Positions 24,869-34,101 of a stretch of DNA of 45,733 nt are shown here, in pieces. The translations under genes and the position numbers were made by a program. Origin of the DNA: an uncultured Eubacterium sp. (GTDB lineage Bacteria; Bacillota; Clostridia; Lachnospirales; Lachnospiraceae); the NCBI GenBank assembly GCA_947564835.1, contig CANOET010000006.1:1-45733 (forward strand), in the 5' to 3' direction. Each line of letters begins with the position of its first letter. Within the stretch, counting starts at the first letter, position 1. The notes under the pieces were generated by a model. It saw only the letters and a list, made by a program, of their open reading frames with translations, was not told the DNA's origin and made no database searches.

Positions 24869-25711
24869 ATGAAAAAAATATTAATCACCGGATGCAGCGG
24901 GCAGCTGGGAAGGGCCCTGAACCGGGAATACGAAGGAGAACAGGTGCAGATCGTCAATACGGATGTACCGCAGCTGGACATTACGGATCTGGATGCGGTG
25001 CTGCGCCTGGCGCGTGAGCTGCAGCCGGATGTGATTATGAACTGCGGCGCGATGACCGCCGTTGACCTGTGTGAATCGGAATATGAAAAGGCGTTTTGCA
25101 TCAACGCCATCGGCCCGCGCAATCTTGCGGTCGCATCGCGCGAAACGGGGGCAAAGCTGTTCCAGATCTCTACGGATTATGTGTTTTCCGGGGATACGGA
25201 TACGCCGTATACAGAGACGGACCGGCCGGACCCGCAAAATGTCTATGGCTCGACAAAGCTGGCGGGTGAACAGTTTGTAAAAGATTTTGCCGGGCGGTAT
25301 TTTATCATCCGTACGGCATGGCTGTACGGCGAAGGGAAAAATTTCGTCGGTACGATGCTGCGGCTGGCAGAGACGAATGATACGGTGCGCGTCGTCGGCG
25401 ACCAGGTTGGCTCGCCGACCAGCGCCGTGCAGCTGGCAAAAATGATACACAGGCTGGAGCCGACGGAAAACTACGGCGTATTCCATGGCACGTGCGAAGG
25501 GCAGTGCAGCTGGGCGGAATTTGCGGCAGAGATCTTCCGGCAGGCGGGCAAGCTGACAAAGGTAGAGACGATTACCACGCAGGAGTTTGGCGCTGCGGCA
25601 AAGCGCCCGGCCTATTCGGTGCTGGATAACCAGATGCTGCGGCTGACTACGGATATGCAGATGCAGCAGTGGCAGGATGCGCTGCGGGTCTATTTAATGG
25701 GAATTTTGTAG
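24869..25711 (+). CDS. rfbD: dTDP-4-dehydrorhamnose reductase
   Basis: 280 aa. It makes dTDP-L-rhamnose in the last step of the pathway, using NAD(P)H. The Rossmann start MKKILITGCSGQLGRAL is followed by STDYVFSG (~104) and the Tyr-x3-Lys pair in NVYGSTKLAGEQ (~126). C-terminal substrate-binding residues include GVFHGTCEGQCSWAEFA. RmlD is about the normal length. It starts one base after the HPr stop, with TTAGGAGAGTAAA as ribosome site, so the rhamnose genes appear to continue the glmM-HPr transcript. Confidence 0.96.
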   Translation: MKKILITGCSGQLGRALNREYEGEQVQIVNTDVPQLDITDLDAVLRLARELQPDVIMNCGAMTAVDLCESEYEKAFCINAIGPRNLAVASRETGAKLFQISTDYVFSGDTDTPYTETDRPDPQNVYGSTKLAGEQFVKDFAGRYFIIRTAWLYGEGKNFVGTMLRLAETNDTVRVVGDQVGSPTSAVQLAKMIHRLEPTENYGVFHGTCEGQCSWAEFAAEIFRQAGKLTKVETITTQEFGAAAKRPAYSVLDNQMLRLTTDMQMQQWQDALRVYLMGIL

Positions 25712-25715
25712 ATAT

Positions 25716-25750
25716 CTGTAACCGTTCCATGGTTATCGGAACGGCTGCAG
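25716..25750. repeat. intergenic palindrome, family B (copy 1)
   Basis: CTGTAACCGTTCC (25716-25728) and GGAACGGCTGCAG (25738-25750) form a stem around ATGGTTATC. The core GTTCCATGG-TTATC-GGAACGG recurs with small changes in the tandem repeat at 42621-42700. It sits between rfbD and rfbB and has no U-tract, so it is not a simple terminator. Confidence 0.6.
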
Positions 25751-25773
25751 ATGGATCATAAGGAGATGGAAAA

Positions 25774-26856
25774 ATGAGGACTTATCTGGTGACCGGCGGG
25801 GCTGGTTTTATCGGGTCGAACTATATTCACTATATGTTCCGCAAATATGGGGATGAAATACGGATCATCAACGTAGACGCCCTGACGTACGCGGGGAATC
25901 TGGCAAATTTAAAAGAACTGGAAGGACGGGACAATTATCTGTTTGTCAAAGCGGATATTTGTGATAAAGAAGCAATCCGGGCTGTTTTTAAGGAGCATGA
26001 AATCGACCGGGTCGTGCATTTTGCAGCGGAATCGCATGTAGACCGCAGTATCCGCAGCCCCGAGGTCTTTGTGCAGACGAATGTCATGGGGACCGCAGTC
26101 ATGCTGAACTGTGCAAAAGAAGCATGGGAGCTGCCGGACGGGGGATTTCAGGAAGGGAAAAAATTCCTGCACGTCTCAACGGATGAGGTATACGGTTCCC
26201 TGGAAGAAGACGGCGGATATTTTTATGAAACGACGCCGTATGCGCCGCACAGCCCGTACAGCGCCAGCAAAGCCGCTTCGGACATGCTTGTAAAATCGTA
26301 TATCGATACGTATCAGTTTCCGGCGAATATAACAAACTGCTCGAACAATTACGGGCCGTACCAGTTCCCGGAAAAGCTGATCCCGCTGATGATCAACAAT
26401 GCGCTGCACGGGAAAAGCCTGCCGGTATACGGGGACGGAAAAAATGTACGGGACTGGCTGTATGTGGACGACCATGCCAAAGCCATCGACCTTGTGACGG
26501 AACAGGGACGCCCGGGCGAGACTTACAATATCGGCGGGCATAATGAAAAGCAAAACATTGAAATTATCCATACGATTCTGGATACGCTGCTGGAGATGCT
26601 TCCGGAAACGGATGAACGCCGCAGCCGGATCAGTACGGACCTGATCACGTATGTGGAAGACCGCAAGGGGCATGACCGCCGCTATGCGATCGCGCCGGAC
26701 AAAATACGTGCGGAGCTCGGCTGGGAGCCGGAAACGATGTTCCGGGACGGGATTAAAAAGACGATTGCCTGGTATTTTGCGCATGAGGACTGGATGGCGG
26801 ATGTGACAAGCGGCGATTATCAGAACTATTATGAAGAAATGTATAAAGGGAAATAA
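25774..26856 (+). CDS. rfbB: dTDP-glucose 4,6-dehydratase
   Basis: 360 aa, ATG 25774 after AAGGAGATGGAAAA. Second step of dTDP-L-rhamnose synthesis. NAD-binding TGGAGFIGSNYIHYM at the N-terminus, HFAAESHVDRSI (~85), STDEVYGSLEED, catalytic Tyr/Lys in SPYSASKAASDML (~162), and NNYGPYQFPEKLIPLM typical of RmlB. It is slightly longer than many RmlB proteins but has no missing motif. It belongs to the same operon as rfbD, separated only by the family B palindrome. Confidence 0.97.
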   Translation: MRTYLVTGGAGFIGSNYIHYMFRKYGDEIRIINVDALTYAGNLANLKELEGRDNYLFVKADICDKEAIRAVFKEHEIDRVVHFAAESHVDRSIRSPEVFVQTNVMGTAVMLNCAKEAWELPDGGFQEGKKFLHVSTDEVYGSLEEDGGYFYETTPYAPHSPYSASKAASDMLVKSYIDTYQFPANITNCSNNYGPYQFPEKLIPLMINNALHGKSLPVYGDGKNVRDWLYVDDHAKAIDLVTEQGRPGETYNIGGHNEKQNIEIIHTILDTLLEMLPETDERRSRISTDLITYVEDRKGHDRRYAIAPDKIRAELGWEPETMFRDGIKKTIAWYFAHEDWMADVTSGDYQNYYEEMYKGK

Positions 26857-26867
26857 GGGCTTTGCCT

Positions 26868-29306
26868 ATGAGTGGAAGATTTGTAGTACGGGAAGGACAT
26901 TTTCATATTGCGGACAAAGACACCTATGTGCTGACCGGGTGGTTTGAAGAGGAGGCTGTGTCCGGGACGGAGCTGTTTTCGGTATTTTTGGACCGGAAAA
27001 AGGCGGATATCCGGGTGCTTAGCTTTTCCGATGATTCGGTGCGCCAGAAATATGCGAAGCTTGACATGAAAGTGATAACGGAGTATGTGATCCTGGTGAA
27101 GCTGCCGCAGGATTTGTCCCGCTACCGCAGGCTGTTTTTGTGTCTGGCGGACGGTACCCGTGTCTATGAGCGCCGCGTGCCGCAGCTGCGCAGGATGCAG
27201 GGGCAGCTGAATTACCGGATTACAAGCATTCAGTCTACCGGCGCCAGCTGTGTGGTAACCGGCTGGGCGGCGTCTGCCAAGCCGGTGAAGATCAATGTAT
27301 TCGACCAGGCAAAGGAACCGGTGAAATGTGAAGTCAGCCATTTCCCGAAGCAGGACGTCGCACTGGAGTTCCGGGAAGCTAAGCAGCTGTATGACTGCGG
27401 CTTTAGTGTGACAGTTCCGGTGAATGGCAGGAAAAAAATGGCGCTGCAGATTACAGACGGGGAGCATTCCGTAACGAGGGAATTTCGCGCGGTCGACCGC
27501 AACCGCCTGCTGTTCTATCTGAAAAAGGCAAACTATTTTACAAAGCGCAACGGCCTGAAAAAAGCATGCAAGCGGGCCGTGAATGAATTGTATGAGCTGG
27601 TCGGGGATACCGGCAATTATATGAAGTGGCGCAGGAAAAATATGCCGTCGCAAAAGGAGCTGGCCCGCCAGAGACAGGAACAGGGGACGTTTTGCCCGCT
27701 TATTTATGTAGTGACGCCTTACCAGGACGTCCATAATTTCGCCGCGGCTGTGGCTTCCATGAAGAATCAGACGTACCACAACTGGAAATGGGCGCTTGTC
27801 TGCACAGATGCAGAAAAAGACAAGCTGCTGGAGCAGGTCCGCGGGCACATACCGGAACAAAAGCTCTGCCTGATCCCGGCAAAAGGGCATACAGGCAGTC
27901 AGCAGCGGATCGCGCGGGGGATGCAGGCCGTATTGCCAGAGCAGGCAAAACGGCCTTTGGATCCGCGGCATGCGGTGTGGCTGACGCTGCTGGAGCCGTC
28001 TGATACGTTGGAGCCGGATGCATTCTACAGCTGTGTCAGGCTGATGGAACAACAGCCCAAAACGGATTTGTGCTATACGGATGAAGACCAGATTGCAGAA
28101 GACGGCAAGACGTACCGGGAACCAGTATTTAAATCAGATTTTAATATTGACCTGCTGCGGGCAACCAATTATCTGGGGCATCTGGTTTTGGTGCGGGAAG
28201 ATGCAGCGCGCAAAGCAGGCCCGTGGAATCCGGCATATCAGGAGGAGGCATCCTATGATTATTACCTGCGCGCCTGCGAAGCGGCGGCATGCATCGGCCA
28301 TTTGCAGCGGGTTGTTTATCATATGGGCAAGACGGGAAAGCAGACGCATCATAACGGGGCTGCAGCTTTGAATGAACATTACAAACGGATGGGGATACCG
28401 GCGATTGCACAGCCTTCGCCGACACCGGGCATTTATCATACGATCTATCAATGGAAAGAAACGCCGCTTGTATCCGTAAATATCCCGAATAAGGACCATA
28501 TAGACGATCTGGATACGTGCGTGCAGTCTTTGCTGAAGAAGTGTACGTATCCGAATTATGAAATTATCATTATAGAAAATAACAGTACACAGGAAAGTAC
28601 GTTTGCATATTATGAAAAACTGCAGGCGCAGGATCCGCGGGTGCGTGTCGTAAACTGGAAAGATACCTTTAATTATTCCAAAATCACGAATTTCGGCGTG
28701 TCTGCGTCCAAAGGGGAGTATATCCTGCTGATGAACAACGACACCGAGGTCATCGAGCCTGCGTTTATGGAGGAAATGCTTGGATATTGTATGCGGGAAG
28801 ACGTAGGCATTTGCGGCGCCAGGCTGTTTTATTTTGACGATACGATCCAGCACGCCGGCGTGATCATCGGGCTGGGCGGTATTTGCGGGGAAGGGTTTCA
28901 GGGGTTCCCAAAGGAAAACGGCGGATACCTGAACCGGATTTTCTGCCCGCAGGATTACAGCGCCGTGACGGCGGCATGCCTGATGACGAAAAAAAGCGTA
29001 TTTGAAGAAGTCGGAGGGATGGACCCGCAGCTGCAGGTCGCCTATAATGATATTGACTACTGCCTGAAAGTGCGTAAGACCGGGCGGCTGGTTGTTTACA
29101 ACCCGTTCGCGACGCTGCATCATTATGAATACAAATCCAGGGGGACGGAAAATACGGCAGAAAAACTGGCCCGCTATAACCGCGAGGTAGATTTGTTTAC
29201 AACCCGCTGGGCGGACCTGATCAGCGCGGGAGATCCGTATTACAATCCAAATCTTACCAGGAGATACCAGGATTTCTCATTGCGCAGAATCGAGCTGTTA
29301 AAATAA
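26868..29306 (+). CDS. large two-domain GT2 glycosyltransferase
   Basis: 812 aa from ATG 26868, 11 bp after rfbB (TTG 26862 is less likely). Residues 1-~215 are beta-rich and of unknown fold. A basic linker leads to a first GT2 domain at ~276 (PLIYVVTPYQDVHNFAAAVA), in which the usual DxDD region reads TLLEPSDTLEPDAF, so the acidic motif is altered although CYTDEDQIAEDG is present. A second GT2 domain starts at ~532 (PLVSVNIPNKDHIDDLDTCV) with YILLMNNDTEVIEP (~620) and AYNDIDYCLKVR. It resembles two-domain rhamnosyltransferases of surface glycans, so it is likely a rhamnan-building enzyme. Its final 18 codons including the stop are tandemly duplicated downstream. Confidence 0.88.
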   Translation: MSGRFVVREGHFHIADKDTYVLTGWFEEEAVSGTELFSVFLDRKKADIRVLSFSDDSVRQKYAKLDMKVITEYVILVKLPQDLSRYRRLFLCLADGTRVYERRVPQLRRMQGQLNYRITSIQSTGASCVVTGWAASAKPVKINVFDQAKEPVKCEVSHFPKQDVALEFREAKQLYDCGFSVTVPVNGRKKMALQITDGEHSVTREFRAVDRNRLLFYLKKANYFTKRNGLKKACKRAVNELYELVGDTGNYMKWRRKNMPSQKELARQRQEQGTFCPLIYVVTPYQDVHNFAAAVASMKNQTYHNWKWALVCTDAEKDKLLEQVRGHIPEQKLCLIPAKGHTGSQQRIARGMQAVLPEQAKRPLDPRHAVWLTLLEPSDTLEPDAFYSCVRLMEQQPKTDLCYTDEDQIAEDGKTYREPVFKSDFNIDLLRATNYLGHLVLVREDAARKAGPWNPAYQEEASYDYYLRACEAAACIGHLQRVVYHMGKTGKQTHHNGAAALNEHYKRMGIPAIAQPSPTPGIYHTIYQWKETPLVSVNIPNKDHIDDLDTCVQSLLKKCTYPNYEIIIIENNSTQESTFAYYEKLQAQDPRVRVVNWKDTFNYSKITNFGVSASKGEYILLMNNDTEVIEPAFMEEMLGYCMREDVGICGARLFYFDDTIQHAGVIIGLGGICGEGFQGFPKENGGYLNRIFCPQDYSAVTAACLMTKKSVFEEVGGMDPQLQVAYNDIDYCLKVRKTGRLVVYNPFATLHHYEYKSRGTENTAEKLARYNREVDLFTTRWADLISAGDPYYNPNLTRRYQDFSLRRIELLK

Positions 29307-29360
29307 CTTACCAGAAGATACCAGGATTTTTCATTGCGGAGAATCGAGCTATTAAAATAA
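29253..29360 (+). repeat. 54-bp tandem duplication of the GT gene end
   Basis: Bases 29253-29306 (codons for LTRRYQDFSLRRIELLK plus TAA) are repeated at 29307-29360. The copies differ at four positions (AGG/AGA, TTC/TTT, CGC/CGG, CTG/CTA), and all four changes are synonymous, so the second copy still encodes the same 17 residues and stop although it lies beyond the gene's stop codon. Confidence 0.95.
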
Positions 29361-29408
29361 GAAAGAAAAGAACAGAAAATCAGAACAAGCAGGAGGAAAT
29401 CCATATCC

Positions 29409-30278
29409 ATGAAAGGGATTATACTTGCCGGCGGTTCCGGCACAAGACTGTATCCATTGACAAAATCCATTTCCAAGCAGATTATGCCGGTCTATGATAA
29501 GCCGATGATCTACTATCCGCTGTCTACGCTGATGCTGGCAGGTATCCGGGAGATTCTGATCATCTCTACGCCAAGGGACCTTCCGGTCTTTAGGGACCTG
29601 TTCGGGGACGGCAGCCAGCTGGGTCTTTCTATGCACTATGCCGTACAGGAAACGCCCCGCGGCCTGGCAGATGCGTTTTTGATCGGGGAGCAGTTTATCG
29701 GGAACGATACCGTATCGCTTGTGCTGGGCGATAATATCTTCTATGGGCAGAGCTTTACAAAAGTGCTGCAGCGCGCGGCAGGCATTCAGGAAGGCGCGGT
29801 CATCTTCGGCTATTATGTCAAAGATCCAAGGGAATACGGTGTGGTAGAATTTGACGAACAGGGCACGGCGCTGTCTATTGAAGAAAAGCCGCAGCGGCCA
29901 AAATCCAATTATGCGGTGCCGGGGCTGTATTTTTATGACAACGACGTGGCAGAAATTGCTAAAAATATCAAACCCTCCGCCAGAGGGGAAATCGAGATTA
30001 CGTCAGTGAATGACGTGTATTTAAAACGGGGAAAGCTCAAGGTAGAGACACTCGGGCGCGGATTTGCCTGGCTGGACACCGGGACGCATGACTCGCTGCT
30101 GGATGCGGCGGATTATGTGGCGGCGGTGCAGAAACGCCAGGGGTTGTATGTCTCTTGCATCGAGGAAATCGCTTATAAGAAAAAATTTATCGACCGTGCG
30201 CAGCTGGAAGCGCTGGCACAGCCGCTGTTGAAAACCGCTTATGGACAGTATCTGATGGATATTGCAGAAGGGCTGTAA
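29409..30278 (+). CDS. rfbA: glucose-1-phosphate thymidylyltransferase
   Basis: 289 aa. First step of dTDP-L-rhamnose synthesis. N-terminal nucleotide-binding [17 protein letters not shown], then [30 protein letters not shown] (~107), [17 protein letters not shown] and [17 protein letters not shown] are all standard RmlA motifs and the length is normal. ATG 29409 follows AGGAGGAAATCCATATCC. The 49 bp between the second duplicated tail (ending 29360) and this ATG hold only the ribosome site. Confidence 0.97.
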   Translation: MKGIILAGGSGTRLYPLTKSISKQIMPVYDKPMIYYPLSTLMLAGIREILIISTPRDLPVFRDLFGDGSQLGLSMHYAVQETPRGLADAFLIGEQFIGNDTVSLVLGDNIFYGQSFTKVLQRAAGIQEGAVIFGYYVKDPREYGVVEFDEQGTALSIEEKPQRPKSNYAVPGLYFYDNDVAEIAKNIKPSARGEIEITSVNDVYLKRGKLKVETLGRGFAWLDTGTHDSLLDAADYVAAVQKRQGLYVSCIEEIAYKKKFIDRAQLEALAQPLLKTAYGQYLMDIAEGL

Positions 30279-30295
30279 GATGAAAGGATTTTGAT

Positions 30296-30874
30296 ATGGG
30301 AAAAATTAAAGTGACAACGTGTGAGATTGAGGGGCTTTATGAAATCGAGCCGACCGTATTTGGAGATGCACGCGGTTATTTTATGGAGACTTATAATTAC
30401 CAGGACTTTAAGGAAGCGGGAATCGATGTGCAGTTTGTACAAGATAATCAGTCCGCCTCCAAAAAAGGCGTGCTGCGCGGCCTGCATTTCCAGATCCGGT
30501 ATCCGCAGGACAAGCTGGTAAGGGTGCTGCGCGGCGAAGTATTTGACGTAGCTGTCGATTTGCGCAAAGGCTCAAAAACGTATGGCAAATGGCATGGCGT
30601 ACGCCTTTCCGCGGAAAATAAAAAGCAGTTTTTTATTCCGAAGGATTTTGCGCATGGATTTTTAGTGCTGTCAGAGGAAGCGGAGTTTGCGTATAAATGT
30701 ACAGATTTTTACCATCCCGACGATGAAGGCGGCCTGCTCTATAACGATCCGGACATCGGGGTGGAATGGCCGGTTCCTGAAGGGACGGAGTTGATTATGA
30801 CGGACAAAGACAAAAAATGGGGCGGCATCCGGGCATATACCAGACAATACCGGGCAGATTTCTATGAAGTCTGA
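30296..30874 (+). CDS. rfbC: dTDP-4-dehydrorhamnose 3,5-epimerase
   Basis: 192 aa, ATG 30296, 17 bp after rfbA. Third step of dTDP-L-rhamnose synthesis, a cupin-fold epimerase. It contains GVLRGLHFQ with the catalytic His (~65), FDVAVDLRKGS, FFIPKDFAHGFLVLS and the Tyr region YKCTDFYHPDDEGGL. The C-terminus overlaps the next gene by 11 bp. With rfbD, rfbB and rfbA the full pathway is present, but the genes are interleaved with a glycosyltransferase rather than in the common ABCD order. Confidence 0.96.
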   Translation: MGKIKVTTCEIEGLYEIEPTVFGDARGYFMETYNYQDFKEAGIDVQFVQDNQSASKKGVLRGLHFQIRYPQDKLVRVLRGEVFDVAVDLRKGSKTYGKWHGVRLSAENKKQFFIPKDFAHGFLVLSEEAEFAYKCTDFYHPDDEGGLLYNDPDIGVEWPVPEGTELIMTDKDKKWGGIRAYTRQYRADFYEV

Positions 30875-32687
30875 AAAAATCGGAAATGTGCAGCTGTATA
30901 TTTCACCGGAGGCAGAGCAGACACCGCAGACGCCGGGGCAAGCAGACAGGCAGCTGCAGGAAATCGTCAGTATGTATCGCGAACACGAATACCACAGCCG
31001 GATCACCGCATGCAAAAGCTGGACCGTTATGTACCAGCTAGCGGAATCCCGGGCAAATATCATCGAATGGCTGGAAATCCCAAAGCATGCAAAAGTACTG
31101 GAAATCGGCGCAGGCTGCGGCACCGTTACATCGGCATTGCGCATAAAAGGGGCAAGGCTTACGTGCCAGGAGGAAAATCTGCATTACTGCAGGCTGAACG
31201 CTATGCGCCAGGAGAAAGCGATGCAGGAAACAGACAATCAGGAACGGTACAGCTGGGAAACAGACAGCCAGGAGCTGACGATTTTTGCCGGGCCGTTTAC
31301 AGCATGTGAAGCACAGCTTGCCGAGGATTACGATATCATTGTATGCCTGGATGCCCTGCCCGTGCAGGGACAGGCGGAGACTTTTCTGGCTGCTCTGAGA
31401 CGGCATTTAAAGCCGGAAGGGATGCTTGTGCTGGCTGCGAAAAATAAATTCGGACTAAAGTATTGGGCCGGAAACCAGGAACCCAATACCGGCCGGTACT
31501 TTGCGGGGCTGGAAAATGCCGGGGTGCAGCTGTATTCCAAAAAACTTCTGCAGCAGCTGCTGGAACAGGCCGGATTCGGCAGCCAGGAATGCTATTATCC
31601 GTATCCGGACGAACGTTTTGCACTGGAAATATATTCGGACAGGCATCTTCCGAAAAAGGGAGATCTGAATTATAATATCGTGAATTACGAAGGAGACCGG
31701 TTATTGCTGTTTGATGAACAGAAAGTATTTGACAGCGTGATCGAAGAAGGGCAGTTTCCGTTTTTCGCAAACGCGTACCTGTTCCTTGCGGGGGCAAAGG
31801 AGCATGCGCAGACCGGGCAGGAAACGGTGTACGCCCGGTATGCGACAGACCGCAGCAGGGCATATGCTGTCTGCACGCAGATCACGGGGCAAGCCGTATA
31901 TAAGCGGCCGCTGTATCCGGAAGGCGCGGCACATGCGGCGCAGATCTGTCAGGCATATGAACAGCTGGAAAAACAATACTGCAAAACAGGGCTGAAATTT
32001 AACAGATGCGAATGGGCGGCCAAAGGGGAAAGGGACGGCTGTCTCAGGCTTGAGCTGCTTTGCGCCCATGCGCTTCAGGAACAGGTGCAGCAGGCAGTTG
32101 CCGTGGGCCAGATAAAAAAAGTCTTTGACATCTTACACAGAATGATGCAATATATCAGAAACGGCAGCGGGCAAAAACCGTTTCAAATGACAGAAGGATT
32201 TCAAAAAGTATTCGGAACCATCTCCGACCCGCAGGCGCTGGAAGGAACAGTGTGCAGCGATCCTGCGGACATCGACCTGATATTGCCGAATATTTTGGAA
32301 GAAGACGGGACGTGGCATGTCATTGATTACGAATGGACCTTTTTCTTCCCGGTTCCGCAAAATTTTATTATTTACCGGACACTGTTTTTTTTACATCAGG
32401 AAAACCCGCGCCTGGAAGCGTTATCCATGGAGCATTTGCTGGAGCAGGCAGAAATTACGCCAAAAGAAGCAGCCGTATACGCGCAGATGGAGCAGGCATT
32501 CCAGCAGTATGTGACCGGAGGGCTGGTACCTTACAGGGAAATGGTCAACCTGCTGGAGCGCAGAATGACCGACATCGTACAGCTGCAGGCGGATTATGAC
32601 CGCATAGCAGCACAAAACGAGCTGTTAAAAGGCAAAGGCATCTGGAAAGCAGCCAGAACAATCAAAAGGAAACTGACAGGGAACTAA
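30864..32687 (+). CDS. SAM-dependent methyltransferase fused to a kinase-like domain
   Basis: 607 aa from ATG 30864, overlapping rfbC by 11 bp. Residues ~70-220 form a class I methyltransferase: VLEIGAGCGTVTSALRI (motif I, ~78), an acidic post-I strand (TCQEEN), DIIVCLDALP and a LKPEGMLVLAAKNKFGLKYW segment. Residues ~280-540 look unlike a methyltransferase; WHVIDYEWTFFFPVPQNFII (~484) recalls the metal-binding strand of aminoglycoside/choline kinase folds, but a clear HxD catalytic loop is not evident. The C-terminal ~40 residues are a coiled coil plus basic tail. It may methylate, and possibly phosphorylate, a terminal sugar to control chain length; this role is inferred. Confidence 0.75.
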   Translation: MKSEKIGNVQLYISPEAEQTPQTPGQADRQLQEIVSMYREHEYHSRITACKSWTVMYQLAESRANIIEWLEIPKHAKVLEIGAGCGTVTSALRIKGARLTCQEENLHYCRLNAMRQEKAMQETDNQERYSWETDSQELTIFAGPFTACEAQLAEDYDIIVCLDALPVQGQAETFLAALRRHLKPEGMLVLAAKNKFGLKYWAGNQEPNTGRYFAGLENAGVQLYSKKLLQQLLEQAGFGSQECYYPYPDERFALEIYSDRHLPKKGDLNYNIVNYEGDRLLLFDEQKVFDSVIEEGQFPFFANAYLFLAGAKEHAQTGQETVYARYATDRSRAYAVCTQITGQAVYKRPLYPEGAAHAAQICQAYEQLEKQYCKTGLKFNRCEWAAKGERDGCLRLELLCAHALQEQVQQAVAVGQIKKVFDILHRMMQYIRNGSGQKPFQMTEGFQKVFGTISDPQALEGTVCSDPADIDLILPNILEEDGTWHVIDYEWTFFFPVPQNFIIYRTLFFLHQENPRLEALSMEHLLEQAEITPKEAAVYAQMEQAFQQYVTGGLVPYREMVNLLERRMTDIVQLQADYDRIAAQNELLKGKGIWKAARTIKRKLTGN

Positions 32688-32691
32688 ATCT

Positions 32692-34101
32692 ATGGAATGG
32701 ACAAACTCAAAAGAGCAATACAAACGTTTCATTATGCTGCTGGGGACGACGCTGATCGTTGCGCTGCAGACAGCCATGTTTGCCTGCTTGTGGTATAATT
32801 ATTATGCGAACAGGGAATTAAAGAGCATGCGGAAATATTTCCGGTATTTCTATTATTACCGCAGAGGACATTGGACCGTAATTGTCCTGTATGCGCTGGT
32901 GCTGATTCTGTTTATGAAAGTACTCGGCGGCTTCAGAGTCGGCTACCTGCGGAATCTGGATGTGCTATACTCCCAGATTTTGTCCGTATGCGCTGCAAAT
33001 ATAGTAGAATATTTGCAGCTTGCCCTAATTGCAAAATGGAAATTCCTGCAGTTTTCCACGCCGATGCTGCTGCTGGCGCTGCTGCAGATCGCTGTCGGCA
33101 TTGTATGGATCGTCGCGATGCGGAGTATCTATGCCAGACTGTATCCGCCGCATGAGATGCTGCTGATTTATGGAGACATCAGCCCCAAAGCGCTGATCCG
33201 CAAGCTCCAGTCCAGAGGAGACAAATACCGTGTCAAAGAAACGATTCATTTAAAACAAGGCATGGATACGATCCTGAACAAAATCGCAGGTTACGAATCC
33301 GTCATTATCGGCGACATTCCGTCCCACGAGCGGAACGAGTTTTTAAAATACTGTTTTCAGCATAATATCCGGTGCTATTCTGTGCCGAAGATATCGGACA
33401 TTATGATTATCAGCGCGTCAGAGATCGACCTGTTTGACTCTCCCCTGCTGTTATTCCGCAACCAGGGGATGACATTCGGGCAGAGCTTCTGCAAGCGGGC
33501 GATGGACATTGCAATCGGACTTGCCGGCTGCATACTGGCGTCCCCGGTGATGCTGGTCATTGCGGCAGCGATAAAATTATACGACGGCGGGCCGGTGCTG
33601 TATTCACAGGAGCGGATTACAAAAGACGGGAAACCGTTCCAGATTTACAAATTCCGCAGCATGATTGTGGAATCTGAAAAACGCGGCGCAAGGCTGGCAA
33701 GTACACATGACGACAGGATTACACCAGTTGGAAAGGTGATCCGCAGACTGCATGTAGACGAGCTGCCGCAGCTGTTCAATGTACTGATCGGAGATATGTC
33801 CTTTGTGGGGCCGCGGCCGGAGCGGGAGGAGATTACAAAGGAATATGAGCAGAGTATCCCGCAGTTCCGGTTCCGGCTGAAAGTAAAAGCAGGGCTGACC
33901 GGGTATGCGCAGGTATATGGGCAGTATAATACGGTGCCGTATGATAAGCTGAAGCTGGATTTGACTTATATAGAGAATTATTCCTTGTGGCTGGATATGA
34001 AGCTGATTTTGCTGACAGTGAAGATCCTGTTTCAGAAAGAGAAGTCAGAGGGAGTAGATGACAGCCAGAAGACGGCGCTGAAAGTGCAGGATGGAAGATA
34101 G
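32692..34101 (+). CDS. polyprenyl-phosphate sugar-1-phosphate transferase (chain initiation) 1
   Basis: 469 aa, ATG 32692, 4 bp after the methyltransferase gene. Four to five N-terminal membrane helices (~15-150), a central CoA-binding-like domain (~155-255) and the C-terminal bacterial sugar transferase domain from ~266: CKRAMDIAIGLAGCILASPV, SQERITKDGKPFQIYKFRSM, DELPQLFNVLIGDMSFVGPR and VKAGLTGYAQVYG. It transfers a sugar-1-phosphate from a nucleotide sugar to undecaprenyl phosphate at the membrane. Overlaps the next gene by 11 bp. A second, different enzyme of the class is encoded at 39198. Confidence 0.92.
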   Translation: MEWTNSKEQYKRFIMLLGTTLIVALQTAMFACLWYNYYANRELKSMRKYFRYFYYYRRGHWTVIVLYALVLILFMKVLGGFRVGYLRNLDVLYSQILSVCAANIVEYLQLALIAKWKFLQFSTPMLLLALLQIAVGIVWIVAMRSIYARLYPPHEMLLIYGDISPKALIRKLQSRGDKYRVKETIHLKQGMDTILNKIAGYESVIIGDIPSHERNEFLKYCFQHNIRCYSVPKISDIMIISASEIDLFDSPLLLFRNQGMTFGQSFCKRAMDIAIGLAGCILASPVMLVIAAAIKLYDGGPVLYSQERITKDGKPFQIYKFRSMIVESEKRGARLASTHDDRITPVGKVIRRLHVDELPQLFNVLIGDMSFVGPRPEREEITKEYEQSIPQFRFRLKVKAGLTGYAQVYGQYNTVPYDKLKLDLTYIENYSLWLDMKLILLTVKILFQKEKSEGVDDSQKTALKVQDGR

